Assembly (NCBI RefSeq): GCF_002968015.1
Contig: NZ_PUIP01000029.1
Coordinates: 1-57,258 of the forward strand
Direction: 5' to 3'
DNA from: Massilia phosphatilytica
GTDB taxonomy: Bacteria > Pseudomonadota > Gammaproteobacteria > Burkholderiales > Burkholderiaceae_D
Length of the DNA: 57,258 bases
Part shown: positions 19,218 to 27,783 of the stretch, piece after piece
Numbering within the stretch: position 1 is the stretch's first letter
Layout of the letters: the number at the start of each line of letters is the position of its first letter
The notes under the pieces: model-generated
Databases searched by the model: none
What the model saw: only the letters and a program-made list of their open reading frames with translations
What the model was told of the DNA's origin: nothing
Made by a program: the position numbers and the translations under genes

Positions 19218-19982
19218 TTAAATGAGCGTCGCGATCACCGGCGTGTGATCGGACGGCTGCTCCCACTTGCGCGGTTCGCGGTCGATGACGCACGCCTCGC
19301 AGCGTTTCGCGAGCGCCTGCGACAGCAGGATGTGGTCGATGCGCAGCCCCCTGTTGCGGCGGAACGCCATCTGGCGGTAGTCCCACCAGCTGTACTGCTT
19401 CTCGGGCTGCTCGAACAGGCGGAACGCGTCGACGAGACCGAGGCCGCACAGTTCGCGCAGCTGCTCGCGTTCCAGGTCGGAGCAGTGGATCTGGCCGGCC
19501 CACAGTGCCGGATCGTGGACGTCGCGGTCTTCGGGCGCGATGTTGTAGTCGCCCAGGATCGCGAACTGTTCGTGGATCTTCAGTTCTTCGCCGACCCAGG
19601 TGCGCAGCGCGGCCAGCCAGCCCATCTTGTACGCATATTTATCGGAGCCGACGGCCTGGCCGTTCGGCACGTAGGCGCAGATGAAGCGCACGCCGCCGAT
19701 GGTCGCGGCGATCAGGCGCTGCTGCTCGTCCTGGTAATGCGGGTTGTTGCGCACGACGTCGGCGACGGGGAGGCGCGACAGGATCGCCACGCCGTTATAC
19801 GTTTTCTGGCCGCTGAACACGACTTCGTAGCCGGCCTCGTTGATCTCGGCCACGGGGAACTTGTCGTCCGTGAGCTTGGTTTCCTGGATGCAGAGCACGT
19901 CGACGGGATGGGCGGAGAGCCACTGGAGCAGGTGCGGCAGGCGGACTTTCAGCGAGTTAACGTTCCAGGTTGCGATTTTCAT
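19218..19982 (-). CDS. xth: Exodeoxyribonuclease III
   Basis: This 254-residue member of the endonuclease/exonuclease/phosphatase family should act as an AP endonuclease and 3'-5' exonuclease in base excision repair. The active-site pattern is complete: MKIATWNVNS at the N-terminus, E34 in CIQETK, GDYNIAP in the middle, and RIDHIL plus SDHTPV at the C-terminus. Its length matches E. coli XthA-type enzymes. It is convergent with the GGDEF/EAL gene, five bases apart. A 15-bp palindrome (20002-20016) lies 20 bp upstream of its ATG. Confidence 0.95.
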   Translation of the reverse strand: MKIATWNVNSLKVRLPHLLQWLSAHPVDVLCIQETKLTDDKFPVAEINEAGYEVVFSGQKTYNGVAILSRLPVADVVRNNPHYQDEQQRLIAATIGGVRFICAYVPNGQAVGSDKYAYKMGWLAALRTWVGEELKIHEQFAILGDYNIAPEDRDVHDPALWAGQIHCSDLEREQLRELCGLGLVDAFRLFEQPEKQYSWWDYRQMAFRRNRGLRIDHILLSQALAKRCEACVIDREPRKWEQPSDHTPVIATLI

Positions 19983-20428
19983 TGAGTATCAGGTTGCGGA
20001 GGCCGGACTGTCCGGCACAATCCGGGCAGTATCGTGGCTATGAGCCATTCTTGCAACATACTTGGCCTCTGAAGCCATGACACGATTGTCGTTATTTGTG
20101 CGGATTGCAACAAAGATGTCGTAAAATTATTGTCCCTGGAGTAAAAATTCGTAACGACGCTGGAAAGTTGCGCCGAACTGTGACAAGATGTAACAATCAC
20201 AGCAAGAGAAGGAACATTTCCGTATTGTCTCCTTCTCGAAAGAAAAAAATTGCAGTAGGCCAACTTTGGTTGTACTATTGGCATATTGCTCTGGAACCAA
20301 GTATTCAATTGCAATTTATTGCATAGATCGATGGTTGCCGTGGTCGGTCGAGCGGCCGGCCTTTGGCAGGTGTGTAACGATCGCGGATCCGAGAGCAGGA
20401 TTTGCACACAGCTTTGTAAAGGACAACA
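19983..20428. other. AT-rich 446-bp intergenic region with several dyads
   Basis: I see no supportable gene here. The base composition is markedly more AT-rich than the surroundings. It holds GCCGGAC-T-GTCCGGC (20002-20016), CTGTGA-N13-TCACAG (20178-20202) and a GTCGTAA/TTCGTAACGAC-like partial repeat around 20115-20160. It should contain the promoters of xth (leftward) and of the small gene at 20429 (rightward), with room for a small RNA or long leader. No convincing -35/-10 pair was found. Confidence 0.5.
20002..20016. repeat. 15-bp palindrome upstream of xth
   Basis: GCCGGAC-T-GTCCGGC is a perfect 7-bp inverted repeat around one base, in the xth upstream region. It is either a protein-binding operator or a leader hairpin. 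Confidence 0.5.
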
Positions 20429-20779
20429 ATGCGCCAAGCATTTGAAGCATGGGCCCAACGCGATGGCCACATTGTCCGGCGTCGTGAAGACAAGCCGGAA
20501 GAGTACCTCGTGTACGAAACCCAACGCCGCTGGCTGATCTGGCAGGCCGCGCTGGCACACGGGCAAAAGACTGCGGCCGAGGCGCCGCAGAAATTCGCGC
20601 CGTCCGAGAATCCGCCGCAGAAGATGCAGGCTGACGAGGCGAGCGTACGCAACCGCGTCCTCAACGAGGTGCTGGACGCGTTCAGCGAACTGGATGACAA
20701 CGCCGGCATCGAAGGCATCGTCAAGGTCATCCAGAACCTCAAGAAGCGCAACCGCGCCACGGCCGAAGAAAAGGCCTGA
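20429..20779 (+). CDS. Small hypothetical protein
   Basis: This 116-residue protein has no family that I can name. AAAGGA lies seven bases before the ATG, and the stop overlaps the next start as TGATG, so it is probably real and coupled to the DUF1653 gene. The N-terminal half contains YETQRRWLIWQAALAHG, a Trp-rich pattern reminiscent of small phage-type proteins (weak impression). The C-terminal half is a charged helical segment (VLNEVLDAFSELDD) that could mediate dimerisation. It is soluble, with no signal peptide. Confidence 0.72.
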   Translation: MRQAFEAWAQRDGHIVRRREDKPEEYLVYETQRRWLIWQAALAHGQKTAAEAPQKFAPSENPPQKMQADEASVRNRVLNEVLDAFSELDDNAGIEGIVKVIQNLKKRNRATAEEKA

Positions 20780-20985
20780 TGCGCTACCGCCACTACAAGG
20801 GCGGGATGTACGAGGTGGTCTGCGAGGCTTTCCTCGAGGCAGACCACACGGCGGTGATCGTGTATCGCGGGCAGGACGGCAAGACGTGGGTCCGCCCGCG
20901 CGATGCATTTTTCGGACCGGTCGACGTGGACGGCGAGCGCATGCCGCGCTTTACGCCCATCGACCCGGTGCCGGCCGCAGCATAG
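20779..20985 (+). CDS. DUF1653 small protein
   Basis: This 68-residue protein begins MRYRHYKGGMYEVV and ends with DGERMPRFTPIDP. It matches the compact DUF1653 pattern (RYRHYKGG-x-YEV ... VYR ... WVRP ... F ... G-x-x-x-PRF) over its full length. The family is widespread and of unknown function, often linked to nucleic-acid contexts. It overlaps the preceding gene by one base, so the two form a small operon. Confidence 0.85.
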   Translation: MRYRHYKGGMYEVVCEAFLEADHTAVIVYRGQDGKTWVRPRDAFFGPVDVDGERMPRFTPIDPVPAAA

Positions 20986-21075
20986 CCACGCCATTCCGGC
21001 GACCCCGGGATGCGCTTCGCCTCATGTCTTGCCGATTGCCGCCGTAAATGGACAGGTATCTTGATCGGTGAAGAC

Positions 21076-21546
21076 ATGTCCCTTCTTTATTTTCGTACCG
21101 CTTGCGCGCTCGCGCTGATGACCGTCATGGCCGGATGCGTGACCGCGCCCGCCGAACCGACGACGCAGCAGCTGGAAATCCATGCCATCCTCGACCACCG
21201 CGAGGTGTCGGGCGTGGGCTGCGTGCTGTCCAACGCCGCGGGAAGCTGGTTCGTTGTCGCGCCTGGGCGGGTCACGGTCGAACGGAGCCGCAGCCCGCTC
21301 ACGATCGATTGCGCGCGCGAAGGCGCGGGCAGTGCGCTCGACGTCGCGCCGGCGCACAACACGTCGCTGTTCGACACCGGCCGGCTGATCGGCAGCATCA
21401 TCGTCGGCGTTGGCGCGGGCACCCATGCCGACCCGTATGACGGTTCCGGCGTCGCCTACGCGCCCATGCTGACCGTGATCATGCGTCCGACGGCACCAAT
21501 GGGCACGGCGGATGCGCCGGCGGACGGCGGCAACGTCGTCTTCTGA
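21076..21546 (+). CDS. Putative lipoprotein
   Basis: This 156-residue protein has a short signal peptide ending in a lipobox-like VMAGC with C21 as lipidation site, so it is probably membrane-anchored. The mature part has a beta-rich segment (GVGCVLSNAAGSWFVVAPG, then VTVERSRSPLTIDCAREG) that places two cysteines about 31 residues apart. This resembles small proteobacterial lipoproteins in which such a segment binds or mimics cell-wall or protease ligands, but I cannot name a function. The ATG at 21076 is preferred over an upstream in-frame ATG (21010) because only it gives a proper signal peptide. Confidence 0.75.
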   Translation: MSLLYFRTACALALMTVMAGCVTAPAEPTTQQLEIHAILDHREVSGVGCVLSNAAGSWFVVAPGRVTVERSRSPLTIDCAREGAGSALDVAPAHNTSLFDTGRLIGSIIVGVGAGTHADPYDGSGVAYAPMLTVIMRPTAPMGTADAPADGGNVVF

Positions 21547-21560
21547 TCCGCCACGAAGAA

Positions 21561-21580
21561 CAGGCGCCCGCAGGCGCCCG
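21561..21580. repeat. 10-bp tandem duplication at the lipoprotein/pepA junction
   Basis: CAGGCGCCCG occurs twice in a row. It can also fold as GGCGCC-CGCA-GGCGCC between the convergent genes, but no T-tract follows, so terminator function is doubtful. Confidence 0.5.
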
Positions 21581-21603
21581 TGTCCAACGCACAGCCGCAG
21601 GGC

Positions 21604-23100
21604 TTACACGCGATTCAGCAGGAACGTGGTCAGCAGAGGCACCGGACGGCCGGTCGCACCTTTGGCGCCGCCCGATTTCCACGCGGTGCCGGCGATGTCC
21701 AGGTGGGCCCACGTGTAGTTGCGCGTGAAGTTCTCCAGGAAGCAGGCCGCCGTGATCGACGCGCCGCCCGGCGTACCGATGTTGGCCAGGTCGGCGAAGT
21801 TCGATTTCAACTGCTCGTTGTACTGCTCGCCGATCGGCAGGCGCCAGGCGGGGTCGCCCGCCTGCTTGCCGGCGTCCAGCAGTTCCTGGGCCAGCGCGTC
21901 GTGGGCGTCGTCGTGGCGCGTGAACACGCCCGACGTGTGGTGGCCCAGCGAGACGATGACGGCCCCGGTCAAGGTCGCGATGTCGACGACGGCGGCCGGC
22001 TTGAAGCGCTCGGCATAGGTCAGGGCGTCGCACAGGATCAGGCGGCCCTCGGCGTCCGTATTCAGGATCTCGATGGTGGTGCCGTTCATCGCGGTGACGA
22101 TGTCGCCCGGCTTGGTGGCGCGGCCCGACGGCATGTTCTCGCACGCGGCGACGATGCCGACGACGTTCAGCTTCAGGCCCATCTCGCCGATGGCGCGGAA
22201 GGTGCCCAGCACCGAGCCGGCGCCGCACATGTCGTACTTCATCTCGTCCATGTTCGGACCCGGCTTCAGCGAGATGCCGCCCGTGTCGAACGTGATGCCC
22301 TTGCCGACGAGGACCACGGGCGCGTCGTTCTTCTTGGCGCCGTTGTGCTTCAGGACGATGAACTTCGGCGGCTCCTCGCTGCCGCGCGTGACGGACAGGA
22401 AGCTGCCCATCTTGAGGGCTTCGAGCTGCTTGCGGTCCAGGACTTCGATGTCGAAGCCGTAGTCGGCCGCCAGCTTCTTCGCCGTGTTCGCGAGGTAGGT
22501 CGGGGTGCAGACGTTCGGCGACAGGTTGCCCAGTTCCTTCGTCAGGTTCATGCCGTTGGCGACGGCCTGCGCCTGCGCCAGCACGGCCTTGATCTGCGGG
22601 GTGGTTGCCGGGACGGCGATGGCCAGCTTGCGCACGCCGGTGGGCGCCGGATCCTTCTTGCTCTTTTGCGCGTCGGTACGGAATTCGGCTTCGTTGGCGG
22701 CGATGACAATGCTCTTCAGCGCCCAGTTCAGGTCGCGCGCTTTCACATTCTCGAGCGGGAATGCGATAATGGCATCCTGCGCGCCCAGCGAAGCGAAGGT
22801 TTTGAGGGCAGCGGTGACGGCACCGGCAAAGCTTTTCTCGCTGACGGCTTCGTCGGCACCCATGCCGACCAGCAGCACGCGGGCGGCGGCCACGCCGGCC
22901 ACGCCGCGCAGCAGCAGGGTGGTGCCGGGCTTGCCGGAGATGTCACCCGACTTGACGGCCGCGCTGATTTCGCCGTTCAGATCGAGGGCTTTGGCCGCCT
23001 CCGACAGTTTCTTGTTTTCGAACACCGCGACTGCCACACAGCCCGATTTGGCTGCGGCCAGCGTGTTTTTTGTGTCGAATGCTTTTATGCTAAAGTCCAT
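21604..23100 (-). CDS. pepA: Leucyl aminopeptidase (M17)
   Basis: This 498-residue M17 metallopeptidase releases N-terminal residues from peptides in the cytoplasm; E. coli PepA also binds DNA. The two-metal site is complete: K267 and D272 in GKGITFDTGG, D290, and D349 and E351 in the family signature NTDAEGRL (347-354). The N-terminal domain (about 1-160) is the variable M17 domain. It is divergent from lptF, an arrangement found widely in proteobacteria. Confidence 0.96.
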   Translation of the reverse strand: MDFSIKAFDTKNTLAAAKSGCVAVAVFENKKLSEAAKALDLNGEISAAVKSGDISGKPGTTLLLRGVAGVAAARVLLVGMGADEAVSEKSFAGAVTAALKTFASLGAQDAIIAFPLENVKARDLNWALKSIVIAANEAEFRTDAQKSKKDPAPTGVRKLAIAVPATTPQIKAVLAQAQAVANGMNLTKELGNLSPNVCTPTYLANTAKKLAADYGFDIEVLDRKQLEALKMGSFLSVTRGSEEPPKFIVLKHNGAKKNDAPVVLVGKGITFDTGGISLKPGPNMDEMKYDMCGAGSVLGTFRAIGEMGLKLNVVGIVAACENMPSGRATKPGDIVTAMNGTTIEILNTDAEGRLILCDALTYAERFKPAAVVDIATLTGAVIVSLGHHTSGVFTRHDDAHDALAQELLDAGKQAGDPAWRLPIGEQYNEQLKSNFADLANIGTPGGASITAACFLENFTRNYTWAHLDIAGTAWKSGGAKGATGRPVPLLTTFLLNRV

Positions 23101-23176
23101 TTGATTCTCCGTTTCGAGTTTTTGACGCGCGTGCTGTCCGAGGAACCTTCCATATGGCGCCCGCTCGTGACGGTCC

Positions 23177-23206
23177 TTGGGGTTCCTTCAAACCAGCAAT
23201 TATAAC
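23177..23206 (+). promoter_or_regulatory. Overlapping divergent promoters of lptF and pepA
   Basis: Rightward, TTGGGG (23177-23182) and TATAAC (23201-23206) are spaced 18 bp and would start transcription close to the A of the lptF ATG at 23213. Leftward, the same AT-box reads TATAAT (23204-23199), giving pepA a leader of about 90 nt. The two -10 boxes overlap, so the promoters should compete. Confidence 0.55.
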
Positions 23207-23212
23207 TATCGA

Positions 23213-24364
23213 ATGATTTTCCAACGCGCCCTACAGCGTGAATTGGCCAGCGTGGCCGGCGCCACTTTCACGGCCCTGTTTACGGTCTTCGTCACCTGGA
23301 CCCTGATCTCCATCCTCGGCAAGGCCGCCGGCGGCAAGGTCGCCTCGAGCGACGTTCTCGCGCTGATCGCCTTTTCGGTGCTGAATTATCTGCCAACAAT
23401 CATCATTCTTACCAGCTTTATCGCGGTCATCGTCACCATCACGCGCAGCTACCGCGATTCCGAGATGGTCGTGTGGTTCGCGTCCGGCCAGTCGCTGATG
23501 CGGTGGGTGCCGCCGGTGCTCGTGTTCGGCCTGCCGCTGGTGGCGCTCGTGGCGACGCTGTCGTTCGTCGCGACGCCGTGGGCGCGCATGAAGAGCGCGG
23601 AATTCGTCGAGCGCTTCGAGAAGCGCGAAGACCTCAAGCGCGTGTCGCCCGGCCAGTTCCGCGAATCGCCGTCGTCCAACCGCGTGTTCTTCGTCGAAGG
23701 CAGCACGAGCGGCGCGACCGTTGTGCAGAACGTGTTCGTGAATTCCGTCGACGCCGACGGCAATTCCATCGTCGTCGCCAAGGAAGGCGTGATCGAGCCG
23801 GATGGCAAGGGCGGGCAATACCTCGTGCTGAAGAACGGCCGCCGCTACCTCGGCCAGCCGGGGCGGGCCGATTTCCAGTCGATGGAATTCGAGCGCTACC
23901 GAATGCGCATTTCCAGCCAGGTGCCGATCGTCGGCACCGAGATGCCGGTCGACGCCATGTCGACGCCCACGCTGCTGGCCGTCCCGCAGGACCGCCTCAC
24001 GCGCGCCGAGCTGCTGTACCGCATCTCCTTGCCGATCACGTGCCTCGTGCTGATGCTGCTGGGGATTCCGCTCGGCTTCGTCAACCCGCGCGCGGGCAGT
24101 TCGGCCAACCTGATGCTCGCCCTGCTGATCTTTTTCACGTACGGTAACCTGTCGCGTGTGTTCGAGAACAGCGTCAAGGCGAACAAGATGAGCTTCGGCA
24201 TGGCATGGTGGCCGCTGCACCTGTTCGCGCTGCTGGCCGTGGCGGGGCTGTTCGCCTGGCGCCTGAACGTCAACCATCCGTGGCATCCGCTCGCGCTGCT
24301 GGGCGCCTTCAAGCGGCGCCGCCTGCTGCGCAGCGGCGCGGCCGCGCAGGAGGGCGCGCAATGA
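23213..24364 (+). CDS. lptF: LPS export permease LptF
   Basis: This 383-residue inner-membrane protein belongs to the YjgP/YjgQ family. Together with LptG and the ATPase LptB it extracts lipopolysaccharide from the inner membrane towards LptC-A-DE. It has three N-terminal and three C-terminal membrane helices around a periplasmic beta-jellyroll domain (about residues 130-270). Here the N-terminus MIFQRALQREL is typical of LptF. No Shine-Dalgarno precedes the ATG, which lies seven bases after a TATAAC box, so the mRNA may be leaderless. It overlaps lptG by four bases. Confidence 0.94.
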   Translation: MIFQRALQRELASVAGATFTALFTVFVTWTLISILGKAAGGKVASSDVLALIAFSVLNYLPTIIILTSFIAVIVTITRSYRDSEMVVWFASGQSLMRWVPPVLVFGLPLVALVATLSFVATPWARMKSAEFVERFEKREDLKRVSPGQFRESPSSNRVFFVEGSTSGATVVQNVFVNSVDADGNSIVVAKEGVIEPDGKGGQYLVLKNGRRYLGQPGRADFQSMEFERYRMRISSQVPIVGTEMPVDAMSTPTLLAVPQDRLTRAELLYRISLPITCLVLMLLGIPLGFVNPRAGSSANLMLALLIFFTYGNLSRVFENSVKANKMSFGMAWWPLHLFALLAVAGLFAWRLNVNHPWHPLALLGAFKRRRLLRSGAAAQEGAQ

Positions 24365-25545
24365 AGATCCTGCAGCGCTACTTCTTCGTCAATATCACGC
24401 AGGCCGTCTCGTTCGCGCTCGTCGCCGCCCTGGGCCTTATCGCCTTCATGGACCTGACCCAGGAACTGCCCTCGGTCGGCAAGGGCGGCTACATGATCCA
24501 GCATGCGATCCTGTACGTGCTGCTGCTCGTCCCCGGCCACGTGTACGAGGCGATGCCCGTGGCCGCGCTCGTCGGCACCATCTACACGATGGCGCAGTTC
24601 GCGCAGAGTTCGGAATTCACGATCATGCGTGCGTCGTCGATGTCCACGCAGCAGGCCGGCATCATGCTGGCCAAGATCGGCGTGCTGTTCGTCGCCATCA
24701 CGTTCCTGTTCGGCGAGTTGATCACGCCGCGCACGGCGCCGATCGCGGAACGCGTGCGCCTGTCCGCGAAGGGCGCGACGTTGTCGGCCGAATTCCGCTC
24801 GGGCATGTGGACCAAGGATACGATCCACATGGGCGGCCTGAAGGGCCCCGTGACGGGATCGCGCTTCTTCAACGCGCGCCAGATCCGTCCGAACGGCCAG
24901 TTGATCGACGTGCGCCTGTACGAGTTCGACAACAGCATGCGCATGCGCTCGCTGATCACGGCCGCCAACGCCACGTTCAGCGGCAACAGCACGTGGCGCC
25001 TGAACGATGTCACCGAGACGCTGTTCGCGAACAGCCGCGAGCTGCCGGCGCCGGGCACGCCGATACCGGCTGGCCAGACGATCCAGAGCACGTACGGCCA
25101 GGATACGGCGTCCGTCTCCACGCGCAAGGTCGCGAGCCTGGACCTGGTGTCCGAGATCACGCCGAAGATCCTGTCCGTGTCGCGTTCCGATCCGGGGCAG
25201 ATGTCGGCCAACGAACTGGCCGTGTACACGCGCCACCTGGCCGAGAACCGCCAGGAGACGGAGCGCTTCAAGATCGCGTTCTGGAAAAAGCTGATCGACC
25301 CGTTGGCGATCTTCGTGCTGATGGCGCTCGCGCTGCCGTTCGGCTACCTGCACACCCGCAGCGGCGGCGTGGGCCTCAAGAGCTTCATCGGCATCATGAT
25401 CGGCGTGGGCTTTATCTTGATTAACGCGTTGTTTTCGCACGTGGGCATATTGTCGACCTGGCCGGCCTTCGTGACGGCGGCCGCGCCCAGCCTGCTGTTC
25501 CTGCTGCTGGCAATCGGCGCCCTGCGCTGGGTGGAGAGACACTGA
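24361..25545 (+). CDS. lptG: LPS export permease LptG
   Basis: This 394-residue YjgP/YjgQ-family permease is the second transmembrane subunit of the LptBFG transporter. It starts MKILQRYFFVN, has membrane helices near 15-35, 60-80 and 100-120, a periplasmic jellyroll, and a C-terminal triplet of helices that includes LPFGYLHTRSGGVGLKSF. The start is fixed by the ATGA overlap with lptF (24361-24364). Its stop overlaps the next gene start (TGATG). Confidence 0.94.
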   Translation: MKILQRYFFVNITQAVSFALVAALGLIAFMDLTQELPSVGKGGYMIQHAILYVLLLVPGHVYEAMPVAALVGTIYTMAQFAQSSEFTIMRASSMSTQQAGIMLAKIGVLFVAITFLFGELITPRTAPIAERVRLSAKGATLSAEFRSGMWTKDTIHMGGLKGPVTGSRFFNARQIRPNGQLIDVRLYEFDNSMRMRSLITAANATFSGNSTWRLNDVTETLFANSRELPAPGTPIPAGQTIQSTYGQDTASVSTRKVASLDLVSEITPKILSVSRSDPGQMSANELAVYTRHLAENRQETERFKIAFWKKLIDPLAIFVLMALALPFGYLHTRSGGVGLKSFIGIMIGVGFILINALFSHVGILSTWPAFVTAAAPSLLFLLLAIGALRWVERH

Positions 25546-25925
25546 TGGAAAAAGCACTCGTATTGTTCGCCCATGGCGCCCGTGCCGCCACCTGGGCCGC
25601 GCCGTTCCAGCGCCTGCGCGACCTGACCGCGACGCAGCGTCCGGATTGCGCCGTGTCGCTGGCCTTCCTCGAACTGATGACGCCGAGCCTGCCGGACGAG
25701 GTCAATGCCCTCGTGGCGCTCGGCGCGCGCGACATCACCATCGTCCCCGTGTTCCTGGGGCAGGGCGGCCATCTGCTGCGCGACCTGCCGCTGCTGCTCG
25801 ACCAGCTGCGCGCCAGCCATCCGCAGGCGGTGTTCCGCACCGTGCCTGCCGTCGGCGAGGACCCGGGCGTGCTGGCGGCCATGGCCGCCTATTGCGCAGG
25901 CGCGGCGGAGCGCCTGCCCGCCTGA
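25545..25925 (+). CDS. cbiX: Short-form sirohydrochlorin chelatase (CbiX family)
   Basis: This 126-residue protein is a single-domain CbiX chelatase. H10 in LFAHGAR and H76 in GQGGHLLRDLP are the two metal-inserting histidines of the family. It should insert iron (siroheme) or cobalt into sirohydrochlorin. Siroheme is needed by the CysI sulfite reductase encoded in this window, and CobA (31060-31779) makes the precursor precorrin-2. No precorrin-2 dehydrogenase is visible. It overlaps the lptG stop by one base, so it is co-translated with LPS export genes, which have no known functional link. Confidence 0.88.
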   Translation: MEKALVLFAHGARAATWAAPFQRLRDLTATQRPDCAVSLAFLELMTPSLPDEVNALVALGARDITIVPVFLGQGGHLLRDLPLLLDQLRASHPQAVFRTVPAVGEDPGVLAAMAAYCAGAAERLPA

Positions 25926-25932
25926 CGGCGCG

Positions 25933-27783
25933 TCACTGACCGGCCGTCACCGGGCACATCTGGATCGGGTACGGGTCCGTGCCGACCGCCGCCTGGTAGT
26001 GCCGGCAGCCGGCCGCATCCAGCTTCAAGCCATAGCGCGCCAGGTTCTGCGTGGCCGCCTGCACGATCGCGCGGTCCTGGGCCGCCAGGTCGATCACGTA
26101 TTGCGGCTGCAGTTCGAGTGTGCACGCCTGGCCGTCCGCCGCCGGCGTCTTCACTTGCACCTGGAAGCGCACCTTGTGCAGCAGCCGGTCGAGCTGCGCG
26201 CACCGGGCCGGCGTCGCCGTCATGCCGAGCGCCTGGAAGGCGGCCAGCTTGCGGCGCAGGCTGCTGTCCTTCTCGTTGCGGCTGGCCGCCAGCATGGCGT
26301 AATGGGGGCCGGGGCGGCTGGCGATGACGGCCTGGATCCGGTCGAGATACGCGGGCGACTCCGGAAAGCCCGACCCGAGCGACAGGATGCGCACGTCGCG
26401 CGGGAAGAAGGTCGCGAGCCAGCCCATCGGCGGGTCGCCGTGCGCCGTGAACACGAGCGTCGAGGCCGGGTGCTCGAACGTGGGCAGTTGCGCGCTGAAG
26501 GCCCTGGCGCCCCAGCCGGCATGGCCCCAGGTCCCGAACGGGAACACGACGAGCGTCGCCAGCAGCACGACCCAGCCCGCGATGCGGCCGGCGATGCGCG
26601 GCGCGGCCAGGCGCTCCACGAGGATCCACACGAGCAGCGGCGCCAGCATCTCGAGCGGGATCAGGTAGCGGTAAATGCTGAACAGCTTCATCCACGCGAG
26701 GTAGCCGACGAGGGCGAACAGCAGCAGGAACCGGCCACGCGCGCCCAGGCGCGTGACGGGTGCGCGACCCGTGACCCGTTCGAACAGCCAGCGGCCGATG
26801 AACACGAGCGCCAGCACGTACAGCACGGGCAGGATCGCCTGGCGGAATACGAGTTCCGACACCCGCGTGAAATGCGCGGTAAAGACGAACGGCCAGAACA
26901 ACGCTTCCACCGCGTTGTGCGGCAGGTGGAACGCGTCGATGACGGCAACCTGCTGCGCGAACGGGCTCTTGAAGATGCTGTTGAACTGCGGGAACAGCGG
27001 ATTGCCGAATGTCTTCCACATGCGCCACCACCACGGGCCGGCCGTGATCGCGACGCCGGCGATGGCGCCGCATCCGTAGACGAAGGCCGAGACCGCCCTG
27101 AGTCGGAGCGAGGCGGGCACCGCCAGCAGCGCGATGCACAGCGCGATCGCATACGAGGTGTTGGTCAGTTTCAGCCCGGCGCCCAGGCCCATCACGAGGC
27201 CCGCGAGCAGCAGGGTGACGGCCGTGCGCCCGGACCACGCTTGCAACCGGTCCCACCCGCGCAGGACGAGGCACAGCGCCGCGAGGACGAACAGGGCGCT
27301 GAAATTGTCGCCCATCGTATTGCCGACCTCGGACAGGAACCCGGCGCCGCACATGCCGGCAAAGGCGAGCAGGACGCACAGGCGCGTGTCGGCCTTGTCC
27401 CGGGGCAGCATGAGGCGAACGATCGCCAGCAGCAGGACGAAGTTCAGGCCATGCACGAACCCCATCACGAATCCGACGGCCGGCCCCGGCAACCATTGGT
27501 TCAGGACGTAATAGGGGACGTCGATCAACGGATTGAAATAGCTTTGCCAGTTCCCCGGCGCCATGTCTACATGCAAGCGGCCATTGAGCAAAGCGTATGG
27601 GTTGTACCAGTGATAGTTCCTCAGGTCCCAATTGTCGTCCTGGCCGAGGGCGATGGAGAGCAGGCCGAACAGGATCGGGATGAGCACGGCGGCCACGAAC
27701 GGCGCCCGCTCGTGCCGCAGGAATCCGGTACGGCGGTCGAACCAGGCTTCCAGCCGGGCGATGCGATGGGTCAGGAAAGGCAT
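25933..27783 (-). CDS. Polytopic membrane protein, possible GT-C glycosyltransferase
   Basis: This 616-residue protein has about ten predicted membrane helices. The first (about 28-47) is followed by an acidic loop, DDNWDLRNYHWYNPYALL (residues 49-66). An acidic pair in the first extracytoplasmic loop followed by many helices and a C-terminal soluble domain (from about residue 430) is the layout of GT-C glycosyltransferases, which use lipid-linked sugars. No family could be assigned with certainty. It is convergent with cbiX, seven bases apart, and diverges from the exoprotein gene at 28028. A role in surface polysaccharide or protein glycosylation is inference only. Confidence 0.7.
   Translation of the reverse strand: MPFLTHRIARLEAWFDRRTGFLRHERAPFVAAVLIPILFGLLSIALGQDDNWDLRNYHWYNPYALLNGRLHVDMAPGNWQSYFNPLIDVPYYVLNQWLPGPAVGFVMGFVHGLNFVLLLAIVRLMLPRDKADTRLCVLLAFAGMCGAGFLSEVGNTMGDNFSALFVLAALCLVLRGWDRLQAWSGRTAVTLLLAGLVMGLGAGLKLTNTSYAIALCIALLAVPASLRLRAVSAFVYGCGAIAGVAITAGPWWWRMWKTFGNPLFPQFNSIFKSPFAQQVAVIDAFHLPHNAVEALFWPFVFTAHFTRVSELVFRQAILPVLYVLALVFIGRWLFERVTGRAPVTRLGARGRFLLLFALVGYLAWMKLFSIYRYLIPLEMLAPLLVWILVERLAAPRIAGRIAGWVVLLATLVVFPFGTWGHAGWGARAFSAQLPTFEHPASTLVFTAHGDPPMGWLATFFPRDVRILSLGSGFPESPAYLDRIQAVIASRPGPHYAMLAASRNEKDSSLRRKLAAFQALGMTATPARCAQLDRLLHKVRFQVQVKTPAADGQACTLELQPQYVIDLAAQDRAIVQAATQNLARYGLKLDAAGCRHYQAAVGTDPYPIQMCPVTAGQ

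Noticed and set aside
20178..20202. CTGTGA-N13-TCACAG as a CRP site
   Set aside because: CRP sites have TGTGA and TCACA six bases apart; here the arms are 13 bases apart, so it is kept only as a dyad.
21561..21580. GGCGCC-CGCA-GGCGCC as a terminator between the lipoprotein gene and pepA
   Set aside because: There is no T-tract on either strand, and the hairpin arises from a simple 10-bp tandem duplication.
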